Origin: Geobacillus thermodenitrificans subsp. thermodenitrificans DSM 465
Lineage (GTDB): Bacteria; Bacillota; Bacilli; Bacillales; Anoxybacillaceae
Reading direction: 5' to 3'
Assembly (NCBI RefSeq): GCF_000496575.1
Contig: NZ_AYKT01000018.1
Span: forward strand, 1-64,000
Length of the DNA: 64,000 nucleotides
Shown here: positions 24,314-33,063 of the stretch, piece after piece
Layout of the letters: each line of letters starts with the position of its first letter
How positions within the stretch are numbered: the first letter of the stretch is position 1
Translations under genes and position numbers: made by a program
Notes under the pieces: model-generated
The model's input: the letters and a program-made list of their open reading frames with translations, nothing else
Database searches by the model: none
Told to the model about the DNA's origin: nothing

Positions 24314-26515
24314 ATGGCGGCGGTTGTTTATCCACGTATTGAAAGCCAGATCAACCCATACCGCGATAATGTTCAAGGGAAGGCGAATGAGCCAATATGT
24401 GTAGCCGGATTGCTCGACCGTTCAAAACAAATTTTAGGTTCCGAGTTAAAAGGGATGCAGCCAGACTGGACGTTAGAGGAAATCTACGATCGGCTGCACC
24501 ACAACGCCCCCCGGATTGCGATCATAGGGGGATCGCCGGACCATCCCGCGCACATCATGGATTTTCAAACGATTGCCCGGGCAGCCATTCGGATTTGGCA
24601 AAACGGGGGAGTGCCGTTTCAGTTTTCGACACCGGTCATGTGCGACGGAACGGCGCAGAGCAACCAAGGAATGAGCTATTCGCTGCAAAGTCGCAATGCG
24701 GTGGCGCAAATGATCGTGAACCAGTTGGAAGCCCATAGCTACCACGGTGCTTTTGTCATTCAAGGATGCGACAAGCAGCCGCTCGGCGTCGTCAGCGCTT
24801 TGGCACATCTTGACCGTGTCCGTCGGGAGCGAGGAGAGGCGCCTTTCTTCGCCACCTTTGCGCCAGCCCATGTATTACAAGGAGGGACGATCCCACCCAA
24901 GCTGTATGCCGAACTGGAGGAAGTCGCCCGACGGGCGGAATTAGCCGGGGAAGAAGACATCGCGTATGATTTGCGGGATGCACTGGCATATATTTTACAA
25001 TGTTCTTCCAACACAGCTTTTCAAGGAGTGCTTGAGCGGGCAAGAGGAAAAGGAATCATTACAAAAGAGCAGCACGAAGACTATGAAAAACGATTGGCTG
25101 TAGCGACATGTGACAGCCAGGGCGGCGTTTGCGCCTTTAACGGAACCGGCAACAGCTCTCGGCATTTAATCGCCGGATTAGGCTTGGTCCATCCTGCTTT
25201 GGAACTGTTGACGGCCCCGCCGACACAAGAACAGATTAACGCGGCCCTCGACAGCTTTGTCGATTTAATGAATGATCCGGTGTATGGTGTGGCCAATCTT
25301 ATGGCGGCCAATATTAAAAACGCGATTCGCATTCATAGCGCCACCGGCGGATCAACGAACATTATGATGCATATTGTGGCAGCCATGCTGTATGGGGGAT
25401 ATCGGTTCGATTTGTGGGAGTACGACCGCATCCACCATGAAGTACCGGTTCCTGATTTGTTTGACTACAGTTTAACGGAAGGAAGAGATATTTTCGCGTT
25501 GGCGGTTCAATGCTGCAGCGGGAAAATAAGGGGAATGGAAACCGTATTCCATGAATTAATGAGTAATGGGGTGCCGATGGATATCGATGCCCCAACTGTC
25601 ACCGGGACGACTTGGCGGGAAAGACTCGCCGTCAATCAAGCGCAGTTGTCAGCCGAGAACGTCGAAAACAACCCGATCATTTTGTCTAAGCCGAGACGGC
25701 CGTTTAGCGGCGTCGACGTTCTATCAGGGAACTTTTTTGAAAGTGCGGTCGTGAAAATCAGCGGTATGTCGACAAAACAAATTGATGAGTTTGACAAGAA
25801 AATTGCCTTTGTCCTGTATTATGAAAACGAGGATGAGGCGAATGAGGGGCTGCTCGACGTTCACTTGCTTGAAAAGTTGAAGCAGAGCCGTTGCTTCCGT
25901 CATCAAAGCTTGATCGCTGCATTGAAACATAACGCCCCGCATTGGTTTGAGGAATGGAAACATCGTGAATATGATGATTTGTTTGATGCGATGGTGAAAG
26001 AAGGGGCGTTAAAAATCGCAGTAGTCATCGCTGGCCAAGGACCGGAAGCGTTCGGCATGCCAGAAATGTTCACCCCGATGCAGCATATTAATGCGAACCG
26101 CCAGTTAAAACGGCTTGCCACTCTGATCAGTGACGGGCGTTACTCCGGTGTCACATATGGGGCGGCTATCGGGCACATGACTCCCGAAGCGATTCGCGGG
26201 GGAGGGATTTTGTACTTAAAGACAGGAGATCTCCTATATATTGGCCTTCGCGAACGGAAAATCGAATTCGTCAATGAAGGGGCGTTCCAACATGGGAAAC
26301 TTGTATTCGAGTTTGAAGGGGTGAAACAGGAAAGAGAAGAAATCGCCAATCAACGCATGGCCAACATGCGTCAACGTCAACGGCGCATTGCAGCAAGCAA
26401 CCGGCTAATCGGACATACCGACGCTGCCCATGGCGTTGTTCCGCTCCACATTGCCGAAGAGGCGGTATATGATTACAAAAAGGATATCATTCTTCCAACA
26501 GTGAAAAAATCATAA
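24314..26515 (+). CDS. IlvD/Edd family sugar-acid dehydratase
   Basis: 733 aa, longer than dihydroxyacid dehydratases and nearer to the YjhG/YagF xylonate dehydratase group. Fe-S cluster candidates are C110 (MCDGTAQ), C152 (GCDKQP) and C266 or C273 (ATCDSQGGVC). HSATGGSTN and the late SDGRYSGVTYGAAIGH block are family hallmarks. It would dehydrate an aldonate (pentonate or hexonate) to the 2-keto-3-deoxy acid. ATG 24314 follows GAGGAGG by eight bases; ATG 24293 precedes that site. It directly follows the LarA-family gene, and the downstream pair points to a pentonate. Confidence 0.85.
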   Translation: MAAVVYPRIESQINPYRDNVQGKANEPICVAGLLDRSKQILGSELKGMQPDWTLEEIYDRLHHNAPRIAIIGGSPDHPAHIMDFQTIARAAIRIWQNGGVPFQFSTPVMCDGTAQSNQGMSYSLQSRNAVAQMIVNQLEAHSYHGAFVIQGCDKQPLGVVSALAHLDRVRRERGEAPFFATFAPAHVLQGGTIPPKLYAELEEVARRAELAGEEDIAYDLRDALAYILQCSSNTAFQGVLERARGKGIITKEQHEDYEKRLAVATCDSQGGVCAFNGTGNSSRHLIAGLGLVHPALELLTAPPTQEQINAALDSFVDLMNDPVYGVANLMAANIKNAIRIHSATGGSTNIMMHIVAAMLYGGYRFDLWEYDRIHHEVPVPDLFDYSLTEGRDIFALAVQCCSGKIRGMETVFHELMSNGVPMDIDAPTVTGTTWRERLAVNQAQLSAENVENNPIILSKPRRPFSGVDVLSGNFFESAVVKISGMSTKQIDEFDKKIAFVLYYENEDEANEGLLDVHLLEKLKQSRCFRHQSLIAALKHNAPHWFEEWKHREYDDLFDAMVKEGALKIAVVIAGQGPEAFGMPEMFTPMQHINANRQLKRLATLISDGRYSGVTYGAAIGHMTPEAIRGGGILYLKTGDLLYIGLRERKIEFVNEGAFQHGKLVFEFEGVKQEREEIANQRMANMRQRQRRIAASNRLIGHTDAAHGVVPLHIAEEAVYDYKKDIILPTVKKS

Positions 26516-26556
26516 CGGGTGGACCGAAGTGATTCGAGCTTTTCACCCTCCTGTAT

Positions 26557-26562
26557 TATAAT
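26557..26562 (+). promoter_or_regulatory. -10 box before the IclR gene
   Basis: TATAAT lies inside a sequence (GTATTATAATAGAAC, 26553-26567) that loosely resembles the GTTTT-N7-AAAAC motif, so autoregulation is possible. The -35 is weak. Confidence 0.35.
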
Positions 26563-26625
26563 AGAACCAAGGCAAATTCCCTGATTGCATAGTCCGCAAA
26601 ACTTCTAGAAAAGAGGGTGAAAGCA

Positions 26626-27402
26626 TTGCCATTAATCCAAGCAGTCGATCGAGCTCTTCGTATTTTAGATTTGTTCGACGAGTACGAGACTGAACTCAAA
26701 ATTACCGATATTAGTGAACGTATGCAGCTTCATAAAAGCACGGTACATTCGTTGCTGAAAACGCTGCAGCACCACCATTATATTGAGCAAAATCCAGAGA
26801 ACGGAAAATATCGGTTAGGCATGAAGCTGTTTGAGAGAGGAAACTTAGTGATTCGTCATCTCGATATTCGCTCTGTTTCCAAGAAATATTTAATTGACAT
26901 TTCGATGAAAACAGGGAACACGGTGCATCTTGTTATTCTCGATGGAAAAGAAGGAATTTATATCGACAAGGTAGAGGGAACGTCCGGAACAGTTTTGTAC
27001 TCAAGAATTGGAAGGAGAGTTCCTATTCACAGCAGTGCGGTAGGAAAGGTGCTGGTGGCCTTCAAAAGTGATAAGGAACTTAAAGAACTTTTAAATGGCT
27101 ATGTGTATAAGCGCCATACCGCCAATACAATTACTAGTGAAGAGGAATTCCTTAAAGAACTCGAACGAGTTCGGAGCAGCGGCTATGCTTTGGATAGAGA
27201 GGAAAATGAACCGGGAATTACTTGTGTCGCTGTTCCGATTCGTGACCATTCGAGGAATGTTATTGCAGCGATCAGCATGTCCCAGCCTTCTGCCAAAGTA
27301 AATGATACTGTGCTAAACGAAGAAATTCAGCTGCTGCAAAGGGCAGCGGAACAGATCTCGACAGAAATGGGATATGTCCAACATGGCCATTTGTCTGTGT
27401 AA
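26626..27402 (+). CDS. IclR family transcriptional regulator of the sugar-acid island
   Basis: 258 aa. An N-terminal winged helix-turn-helix (about residues 5-65; LKITDISERMQLHKSTVHSLLKTL) precedes the IclR effector domain with GRRVPIHSSAVGKVLVAF and REENEPGITCVAVPIRD. Members sense small carboxylates and often control aromatic or uronate catabolism (KdgR, for example). TTG 26626 is preferred because AGAGGGTGA lies before it; GTG 26617 overlaps that site. Its place between the two catabolic blocks, and the shared 17-bp palindromes in front of both, make it the likely island regulator. Confidence 0.85.
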   Translation: MPLIQAVDRALRILDLFDEYETELKITDISERMQLHKSTVHSLLKTLQHHHYIEQNPENGKYRLGMKLFERGNLVIRHLDIRSVSKKYLIDISMKTGNTVHLVILDGKEGIYIDKVEGTSGTVLYSRIGRRVPIHSSAVGKVLVAFKSDKELKELLNGYVYKRHTANTITSEEEFLKELERVRSSGYALDREENEPGITCVAVPIRDHSRNVIAAISMSQPSAKVNDTVLNEEIQLLQRAAEQISTEMGYVQHGHLSV

Positions 27403-27438
27403 TATGGCCATTTCTTTCTAACAAAATGATAAAACAGA

Positions 27439-27455
27439 GTTTTTTAATATAAAAC
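27439..27455. promoter_or_regulatory. Candidate IclR operator 3
   Basis: GTTTTTTAATATAAAAC, 22 bases before the FAH-family gene, matches sites at 18688 and 18735 in both ends and in the ATATAAAAC half. Confidence 0.5.
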
Positions 27456-27477
27456 AAGTAATAAGGGGAGAGGCTTT

Positions 27478-28374
27478 ATGAGAGTGATTCGCTATGTCGA
27501 GGATTCGTGTGTTGTATTGGCTGCAGTGACGGATGACAATGCTGTGCATCCGCTTCCGTTTACTGAGTTTATGGATGTGGTTCGTGAGGCAAAGCGTCAC
27601 CAACTGTCTACGTTCCGCTACATCCAAACGCTCATCAGCGGAAAACGGGGGATTGAAAAAGAGGTGGCTGAGCTGAATTTGCTCGTTCCGGTTGTCGCTC
27701 CTGAGGTATGGGCTTCGGGAGTCACCTACGAAAAAAGCCGTGAGGCAAGGAACTATGAAACGTCTGAAAAAACAACCGGACAGGAGACGTGCTACGACCG
27801 GGTATACCACGCGGAAAGGCCGGAGATCTTTTTTAAATCCACCGCAGCCCGAACGATTGGCCCGAACGCTCCCATTTATTTGCGAAGTGATTCGAACTGG
27901 CAAATTCCTGAGCCCGAGGTAGGGTTGGTGATCACAAGGGAAGGCGAAATTGTCGGGTATACGATCGGAAACGACATGAGCTGCCGGGATATCGAGGGGG
28001 AAAACCCGCTGTATTTGCCGCAGGCGAAAATATGGAAACATTCGTGCGCCATTGGACCTGCCATCCGCCTGGCGGAGACGGTAGAAGATCCATACAACCT
28101 GCAAATGACTTGCCGGATTTACCGCAACGACCAACTTGTTGTGGAAGAAAGTGCGAATACAAGACAGTTGAAAAGAAGATACGATGAGTTAGTCTCTTTC
28201 TTGATTCGCGATAATGAGGTGTTTGATGGCACTGTATTATTAACGGGCACATGCATTGTTCCGCCTAACCAGTTCACCCTCCAAGAAGGGGATCGGATTG
28301 AAATTGAGATCCCTGAGATCGGGGTGTTGTCCAATCCAGTTCAATCGTTGGCCCAACAGGCAGTGGCCAACTAA
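27478..28374 (+). CDS. FAH-family 2-keto-3-deoxypentonate dehydratase (KdaD-like)
   Basis: 298 aa fumarylacetoacetate hydrolase superfamily protein. The metal site is E145-x-E147 in PEPEVGL and D166 in [26 protein letters not shown] and the length agree with the archaeal 2-keto-3-deoxy-D-arabinonate dehydratase, which makes 2-oxoglutarate semialdehyde. The neighbour on the right oxidises that semialdehyde, which strongly supports the assignment. A general beta-diketone hydrolase is the alternative. ATG 27478 has AAGGGGAGAGG before it. Confidence 0.75.
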   Translation: MRVIRYVEDSCVVLAAVTDDNAVHPLPFTEFMDVVREAKRHQLSTFRYIQTLISGKRGIEKEVAELNLLVPVVAPEVWASGVTYEKSREARNYETSEKTTGQETCYDRVYHAERPEIFFKSTAARTIGPNAPIYLRSDSNWQIPEPEVGLVITREGEIVGYTIGNDMSCRDIEGENPLYLPQAKIWKHSCAIGPAIRLAETVEDPYNLQMTCRIYRNDQLVVEESANTRQLKRRYDELVSFLIRDNEVFDGTVLLTGTCIVPPNQFTLQEGDRIEIEIPEIGVLSNPVQSLAQQAVAN

Positions 28375-28409
28375 AAATAAACGATAAAAGGAGAAGGGGA
28401 GAAGAGAAG

Positions 28410-29876
28410 ATGAAGGTACAAACAGAAATCAAAACGTATTTCAACTACATTAACGGCAATTGGGTCAGTTCAGTGAGCAACAACGTAGAACCGAGCATCA
28501 ATCCGGCCAATCGCCATGACATCGTCGGATATGTTCAACGCTCGACGTTAGAGGATGTCAACGAGGCGGTAACCGCAGCGAAGCAGGCGCAAACATCATG
28601 GTGGAAACGGTCCGGCGTCGAGAGAGGAGAGTATTTGTACAAAGCGGCTCACATTTTAGAACAACGTCTCCAGGACATTGCCGAAACAATGACAAGGGAA
28701 ATGGGGAAAACGCTTGCGGAAGCGAAAGCGGAGACGATGAGAGGCGTGCATATATTGCGTTACTATGCGGGGGAAGGAGCACGAAAAATCGGTGATGTGA
28801 TCCCATCAAGCGACAGCGAGGGGCTCCTGTTTACGACCCGTGTTCCGCTCGGAGTTGTTGGGGTCATTTCGCCGTGGAATTTCCCTGTGGCAATTCCGAT
28901 CTGGAAAATGGCGCCGGCGCTTGTATATGGGAATACCGTCGTGCTCAAACCGGCCAGCGAAACGGCGGTGACGGCGGCGAAAGTGATCGAATGCTTCCAT
29001 GAGGCAGGTTTCCCAAAAGGGGTCGTTAATATGGTGTGCGGATCCGGATCGGTCGTTGGCCAAGGGATTGCGAACCACCCGGATATTGATGGCGTCACCT
29101 TTACCGGCTCGAACACGGTTGGAAAGCAAGTGGGGAGAGCGGCGTTTGAACGTGGGGCCAAATATCAGCTCGAGATGGGCGGAAAGAACCCGGTCATTGT
29201 GGCCAAAGATGCTGATTTGGATCTGGCGGTCGAAGGAACGATCAGCGGCGGTTTGCGTTCGACGGGTCAAAAATGTACAGCGACGAGCCGCGTCTTTATT
29301 GAACGGGAAGTGTATGAACCGTTTAAAGCAAAACTTCTCGAACGGGTGAAGCAGCTGAAAATTGGAAACGGACTGGACGCTGAAACATGGATGGGGCCGT
29401 GCGCGAGCGAATCGCAGTTCCATACGGTTTTGTCCTATATTGAGAAAGGAAAGTCCGAAGGAGCCAAGCTTATTTACGGTGGAAACCGATGCCTCGAAGG
29501 AGAACTGGCCAACGGCTTTTTTGTCGAGCCAACGATTTTTGAAGATGTGGATCTTCAGATGACGATTGCCCGCGAAGAAATCTTCGGCCCTGTGCTGGCG
29601 TTGATTCAAGTCGACAGTATTGAAGAGGCCATTAAACTGGCGAATGATACAGAGTACGGGTTGAGTGCCTCGATTTACACAAAGAATATTGGGAATGCTT
29701 TGGAATTCATCAAGGACATTGAGGCAGGGTTGATCAAAGTGAACGCAGAAACGGCAGGAGTCGAGTTTCAAGCGCCGTTTGGCGGAATGAAGCAATCAAG
29801 CTCCCATTCACGGGAACAAGGGCAGGCAGCTATCGAGTTTTTCACATCGATCAAAACAGTATTTGTAAAAGCTTAA
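28410..29876 (+). CDS. 2-oxoglutarate semialdehyde (2,5-dioxovalerate) dehydrogenase
   Basis: 488 aa aldehyde dehydrogenase, collinear with B. subtilis YcbD of the glucarate operon. Key parts are [25 protein letters not shown] (general base Glu), [11 protein letters not shown] (nucleophile Cys) and [15 protein letters not shown] at the end. It oxidises 2-oxoglutarate semialdehyde to 2-oxoglutarate with NAD(P), closing a Weimberg-type route into the TCA cycle. It starts 35 bases after the FAH gene with an AAGGAGAAGGGGAG site. Confidence 0.87.
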   Translation: MKVQTEIKTYFNYINGNWVSSVSNNVEPSINPANRHDIVGYVQRSTLEDVNEAVTAAKQAQTSWWKRSGVERGEYLYKAAHILEQRLQDIAETMTREMGKTLAEAKAETMRGVHILRYYAGEGARKIGDVIPSSDSEGLLFTTRVPLGVVGVISPWNFPVAIPIWKMAPALVYGNTVVLKPASETAVTAAKVIECFHEAGFPKGVVNMVCGSGSVVGQGIANHPDIDGVTFTGSNTVGKQVGRAAFERGAKYQLEMGGKNPVIVAKDADLDLAVEGTISGGLRSTGQKCTATSRVFIEREVYEPFKAKLLERVKQLKIGNGLDAETWMGPCASESQFHTVLSYIEKGKSEGAKLIYGGNRCLEGELANGFFVEPTIFEDVDLQMTIAREEIFGPVLALIQVDSIEEAIKLANDTEYGLSASIYTKNIGNALEFIKDIEAGLIKVNAETAGVEFQAPFGGMKQSSSHSREQGQAAIEFFTSIKTVFVKA

Positions 29877-29931
29877 TTGCGCAGAAAAAATACCTCGATG
29901 ATGATTTTCATGCGCTTTGGACGATAACAAT

Positions 29932-29957
29932 AGGTGTCCCATTTCCTTGGGGCACCT
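29932..29957 (+). terminator. Hairpin between the semialdehyde dehydrogenase and larE
   Basis: AGGTGTCCC (29932-29940) pairs with GGGGCACCT (29949-29957), followed by TCTTGT. Partial termination would keep the cofactor genes at lower expression than the catabolic enzymes. Confidence 0.55.
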
Positions 29958-30006
29958 TCTTGTCAAAAAGTTTAGAGACGGCCACAACAGAAAGGGGGAG
30001 AGCAGG

Positions 30007-30831
30007 TTGGCAGAACATTTATGGCAAAAGCGGGAACAGCTAGTTCATCTTCTCAAGGAGATGGGAAATGTATTGGTTGCTTTTTCCGGCGGGGTAGATA
30101 GCACATTTTTATTAGCAATGGCAAAAGAGGCGCTTGGTGATCAAGTGCTGGCTGTGACTGCTGTTTCCGAAACATTTCCGGCTCGTGAAGTACAACATGC
30201 GACTAAACTGGCTGAACAAATAGGAGTCAAACATATAAAAATCCAAATTCATGAACTGGAGAACGAGGATTTTGTCAAAAACGACCTCCATCGCTGTTTC
30301 CATTGCAAGCACAACTTGTACACTCATTTAGGGGAATTGGCTCGCAAATATGGCCACATGTACACTGTTGTTGATGGTTCCAATATGGATGATTTAGGCG
30401 AATACCGCCCAGGACTTCAGGCAGCTAGACAACTCGGAGTGCGGAGTCCGCTTCAAGAAGTGCAGCTTTACAAAAAGGAGATTCGTATTCTATCGAAAGA
30501 AATGGAACTGGAAACATGGGATAAACCGTCGTTTGCTTGTTTATCTTCCCGCATCCCTTATGGACAAAAAATTACAAAAGAGAAAATTGAGCAGCTTGAT
30601 CAATCGGAAGAGTTCCTTTTAAATCTCGGCTTCCGCCAGATTCGTGTCCGCCACCATGGAGAAATAGCAAGAATCGAAGTGTTGCCGGAAGAAATGGAGA
30701 TGGCGATCAAGTATCATCAGGCGATCTATCATAAACTGAAAGAGTTAGGCTTTTTATATGTAACTCTTGACCTTAGAGGATATAAGTCTGGAAGCATGAA
30801 TGAGATGCTAGAAAAGGAAATGATGAAATGA
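30007..30831 (+). CDS. larE: Nickel-pincer cofactor synthesis sulfur transferase LarE
   Basis: 274 aa PP-loop ATPase. The AMP/pyrophosphate loop is FSGGVDST (residues 27-33 region), and FACLSSRIPYG contains C178, which aligns with the sacrificial Cys176 of L. plantarum LarE. It thiolates the two carboxylates of pyridinium-3,5-biscarboxylate mononucleotide. A CFHC pair (C97, C100) gives three cysteines in all, which may indicate the Fe-S cluster version that recycles sulfur. I use TTG 30007, with AAAGGGGGAG before it; the longer frame from 29917 includes the hairpin and is unlikely. larB overlaps its end (ATGA). Confidence 0.9.
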   Translation: MAEHLWQKREQLVHLLKEMGNVLVAFSGGVDSTFLLAMAKEALGDQVLAVTAVSETFPAREVQHATKLAEQIGVKHIKIQIHELENEDFVKNDLHRCFHCKHNLYTHLGELARKYGHMYTVVDGSNMDDLGEYRPGLQAARQLGVRSPLQEVQLYKKEIRILSKEMELETWDKPSFACLSSRIPYGQKITKEKIEQLDQSEEFLLNLGFRQIRVRHHGEIARIEVLPEEMEMAIKYHQAIYHKLKELGFLYVTLDLRGYKSGSMNEMLEKEMMK

Positions 30832-31637
30832 GCGAAATTATAAAAGAAACGTTGAACAAGTTAAAAGAAGGAAGCATTTCAGTAGAGGAGGCATATCGAA
30901 CACTAGCCTCCTATGATCATATCGGATATGCCACTTTAGATATTCAGCGGGAGAGAAGAAAAGGATTTCCGGAGATTATTTTTGGAGAGGGGAAATCAAA
31001 GGAACATTTGCTTGGTATTTTTGAACGATTAATGAAATTCCATCAAAAGGTGTTTGCTACACGTGTTGATTCAGAAAAAGCATCTTACCTAATGGCTACT
31101 CTCAAAGCGCGCTATCCAAAGGAACATTTTCAATACAGAGATGATTGTCATATTTTCTATTGGATTTCCCAGGATTATGTAGAAACAAAAAAACACGGGT
31201 ATATCGCAGTTGTCAGCGCAGGAACGTCAGATGTTCCTATCGCCGAGGAGGCGGCAGTAACGGCTGAATTATTAGGATGCAAAGTGAAGCGAATATATGA
31301 TGTAGGCGTTGCGGGTATTCACCGATTACTCGACAACATCGAGATGATTGAGCGTTCGAGTGTCGTCATTGTCGTTGCTGGGATGGAAGGAGCGCTTGCC
31401 AGCGTAGTCGGCGGGCTTGTTTCTAAACCAGTCATCGCTGTTCCTACAAGTGTGGGATATGGAGCTAGTTTCCAAGGGCTCTCAGCGTTGCTTACCATGT
31501 TGAATTCGTGTGCGAGCGGTGTTTCCGTCGTCAATATTGATAACGGGTTTGGCGCAGGATATTACGCTGCTACGATCATGGCTGTTATTGAGCAGGCTGT
31601 CGCCGAGGCCAAAACGTTAGGGAGAGAAGAAAAATGA
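30828..31637 (+). CDS. larB: Pyridinium-3,5-biscarboxylate mononucleotide synthase LarB
   Basis: 269 aa. The C-terminal PurE-like domain carries GTSDVPIAEEAAVTAELLG and NSCASGVSVVNIDNGFGAGY; C228 in the latter is the likely equivalent of the Cys that adds to the pyridinium ring. LarB carboxylates and hydrolyses nicotinate adenine dinucleotide in the first cofactor step. Start and stop overlap with larE and larC (ATGA on both sides), so the three are tightly coupled. Confidence 0.92.
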   Translation: MSEIIKETLNKLKEGSISVEEAYRTLASYDHIGYATLDIQRERRKGFPEIIFGEGKSKEHLLGIFERLMKFHQKVFATRVDSEKASYLMATLKARYPKEHFQYRDDCHIFYWISQDYVETKKHGYIAVVSAGTSDVPIAEEAAVTAELLGCKVKRIYDVGVAGIHRLLDNIEMIERSSVVIVVAGMEGALASVVGGLVSKPVIAVPTSVGYGASFQGLSALLTMLNSCASGVSVVNIDNGFGAGYYAATIMAVIEQAVAEAKTLGREEK

Positions 31638-32869
31638 GGATTTTGTACTTGGACTGTTTTTCCGGAATTAGCGGTGATATGACGGTCGGTGCTCTGGTAG
31701 ATGCGGGTGTGCCGCCGGAGAAAATTGAGGCGGAACTGAAAAAACTGCCATTGTCAGGCTATCAATTGCGATGGGATAGAGTAGTAAAAAAGGGGATTTA
31801 TGCTACAAAATTCGAGGTGATGATGCAAGAGAGTGCCATGGATCATCATGACCATGAGAGCCATCACGCCCATAGGCATTATTCTGATATTATCGATATG
31901 ATTTGCCGCTCGGAGTTAAGTTCGGAAGTCAAAAAAAGAAGCAAACAAATTTTTCATTGCATCGCTGTTGCCGAGGCAAAAATCCATGGCATGCCTGTTG
32001 AAAAAGTTCATTTCCACGAGGTGGGGGCTGTTGATTCTATTGTCGACATCGTCGCTACAGCGGTTGCCCTTACGGAACTTAATGTCGATTATATTGTTTC
32101 TGCCCCTGTTCCGCTAGGATGTGGGTCGATTTGCTGTGCACATGGTACATATCCCGTTCCAGCCCCGGCAACGTTAGAAATTCTTCAAGGCGTGCCCATC
32201 CGATCTAGCCACTTGTCGTTTGAGTTAACAACCCCGACCGGAGCTGGGATTATCAAAAGCCAAGTGAACTCATACGGGCCTCTTCCTTCGATGAAAGTAT
32301 CAGCAATTGGATATGGCGCTGGGGCGCGCGACTTGCCCGATCAACCCAATGTGCTGCGAGTAGTAATCGGAGAGGGGGCTCATGCACGAGCGGATAGTCT
32401 GTCATCATCCCATTTAGAAGAAGAGACCGTTTATATTCTTGAGTGCCAGCTCGACGATATGCCGGGAGAAGCGCTTGGATATGTGATGGATCGACTTTTT
32501 CAAAAGGGAGCACTCGATGTATATTATACTCCTGTTTTTATGAAGAAAAACCGTCCTGGCGTTCTGTTAACGGTTTTGGCTTCAGCACCTCATGTAGAAC
32601 AGTGTGAGCAATTTGTGCTGAAAGAGACAACGACTCTTGGCATTCGAAAGGATATTTGGATGCGCAAGGTTTTAGAGAGAGAGGTCGTGTCTGTTGCTAC
32701 ATCGTATGGGAATATTCGCGTTAAACAGGCCATTCATCAAGGAAAGGTGATTAGGCAGATGCCAGAGTATGAGGATGTGAAAGAAGCAGCCCTCGCTCAT
32801 CAAGCAGCGTTTCTAGATGTTTACGCAGAAGCTGCTCAACAGGCTAGAAAAAAGATAAAAGGAGAATGA
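31634..32869 (+). CDS. larC: Nickel insertion protein LarC (CTP-dependent cyclometallase)
   Basis: 411 aa. It opens with LYLDCFSGISGDMTVGAL, has a His-rich loop (residues 73-84 region, HHDHESHHAHRH) suited to nickel binding, then KVHFHEVGAVDSIVDIV and a C-terminal domain with ECQLDDMPGEALGYV. LarC inserts nickel into the pincer nucleotide using CTP. In L. plantarum the gene is read through a programmed frameshift; here it is one uninterrupted frame. It ends the larEBC block. Confidence 0.93.
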   Translation: MRILYLDCFSGISGDMTVGALVDAGVPPEKIEAELKKLPLSGYQLRWDRVVKKGIYATKFEVMMQESAMDHHDHESHHAHRHYSDIIDMICRSELSSEVKKRSKQIFHCIAVAEAKIHGMPVEKVHFHEVGAVDSIVDIVATAVALTELNVDYIVSAPVPLGCGSICCAHGTYPVPAPATLEILQGVPIRSSHLSFELTTPTGAGIIKSQVNSYGPLPSMKVSAIGYGAGARDLPDQPNVLRVVIGEGAHARADSLSSSHLEEETVYILECQLDDMPGEALGYVMDRLFQKGALDVYYTPVFMKKNRPGVLLTVLASAPHVEQCEQFVLKETTTLGIRKDIWMRKVLEREVVSVATSYGNIRVKQAIHQGKVIRQMPEYEDVKEAALAHQAAFLDVYAEAAQQARKKIKGE

Positions 32870-32872
32870 TGG

Positions 32873-33050
32873 ATGGAGGTGGGAGTCGTTTCGACGTTAA
32901 TCGCAGGTCTGTTCTTAGGGATACAGCATTTTTAGAAGAGTAGTGATTTAGCCAGTCATCTGGTGGCAAAAGACATTCATTGGAATGTTTTCTTTTGCTT
33001 CCGCTTTAGCCTTTCCCGTTATATTGGGGAAGATGCAGCCAAATGATGAG
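32873..33050 (+). pseudogene. Remnant of a membrane protein, possibly a nickel transporter
   Basis: A frame starting four bases after larC reads MEVGVVSTLIAGLFLGIQHF and stops at 32933. A second frame around 32985 reads MFSFASALAFPVILGKMQP. The phrase GLFLGIQH recalls helix I of NiCoT/UreH-type nickel transporters (LGxxHAxDADH). The coding parts are too short to be functional. A nickel carrier would make sense after larC, but the identity is tentative. Confidence 0.3.
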
Positions 33051-33063
33051 AGGGTGAGAGAGG

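Noticed and set aside
29917-30006. Longer N-terminus for LarE from 29917.
   Set aside because: It would translate through the hairpin at 29932-29957 and adds 30 residues not expected in the family; TTG 30007 has a strong ribosome site.
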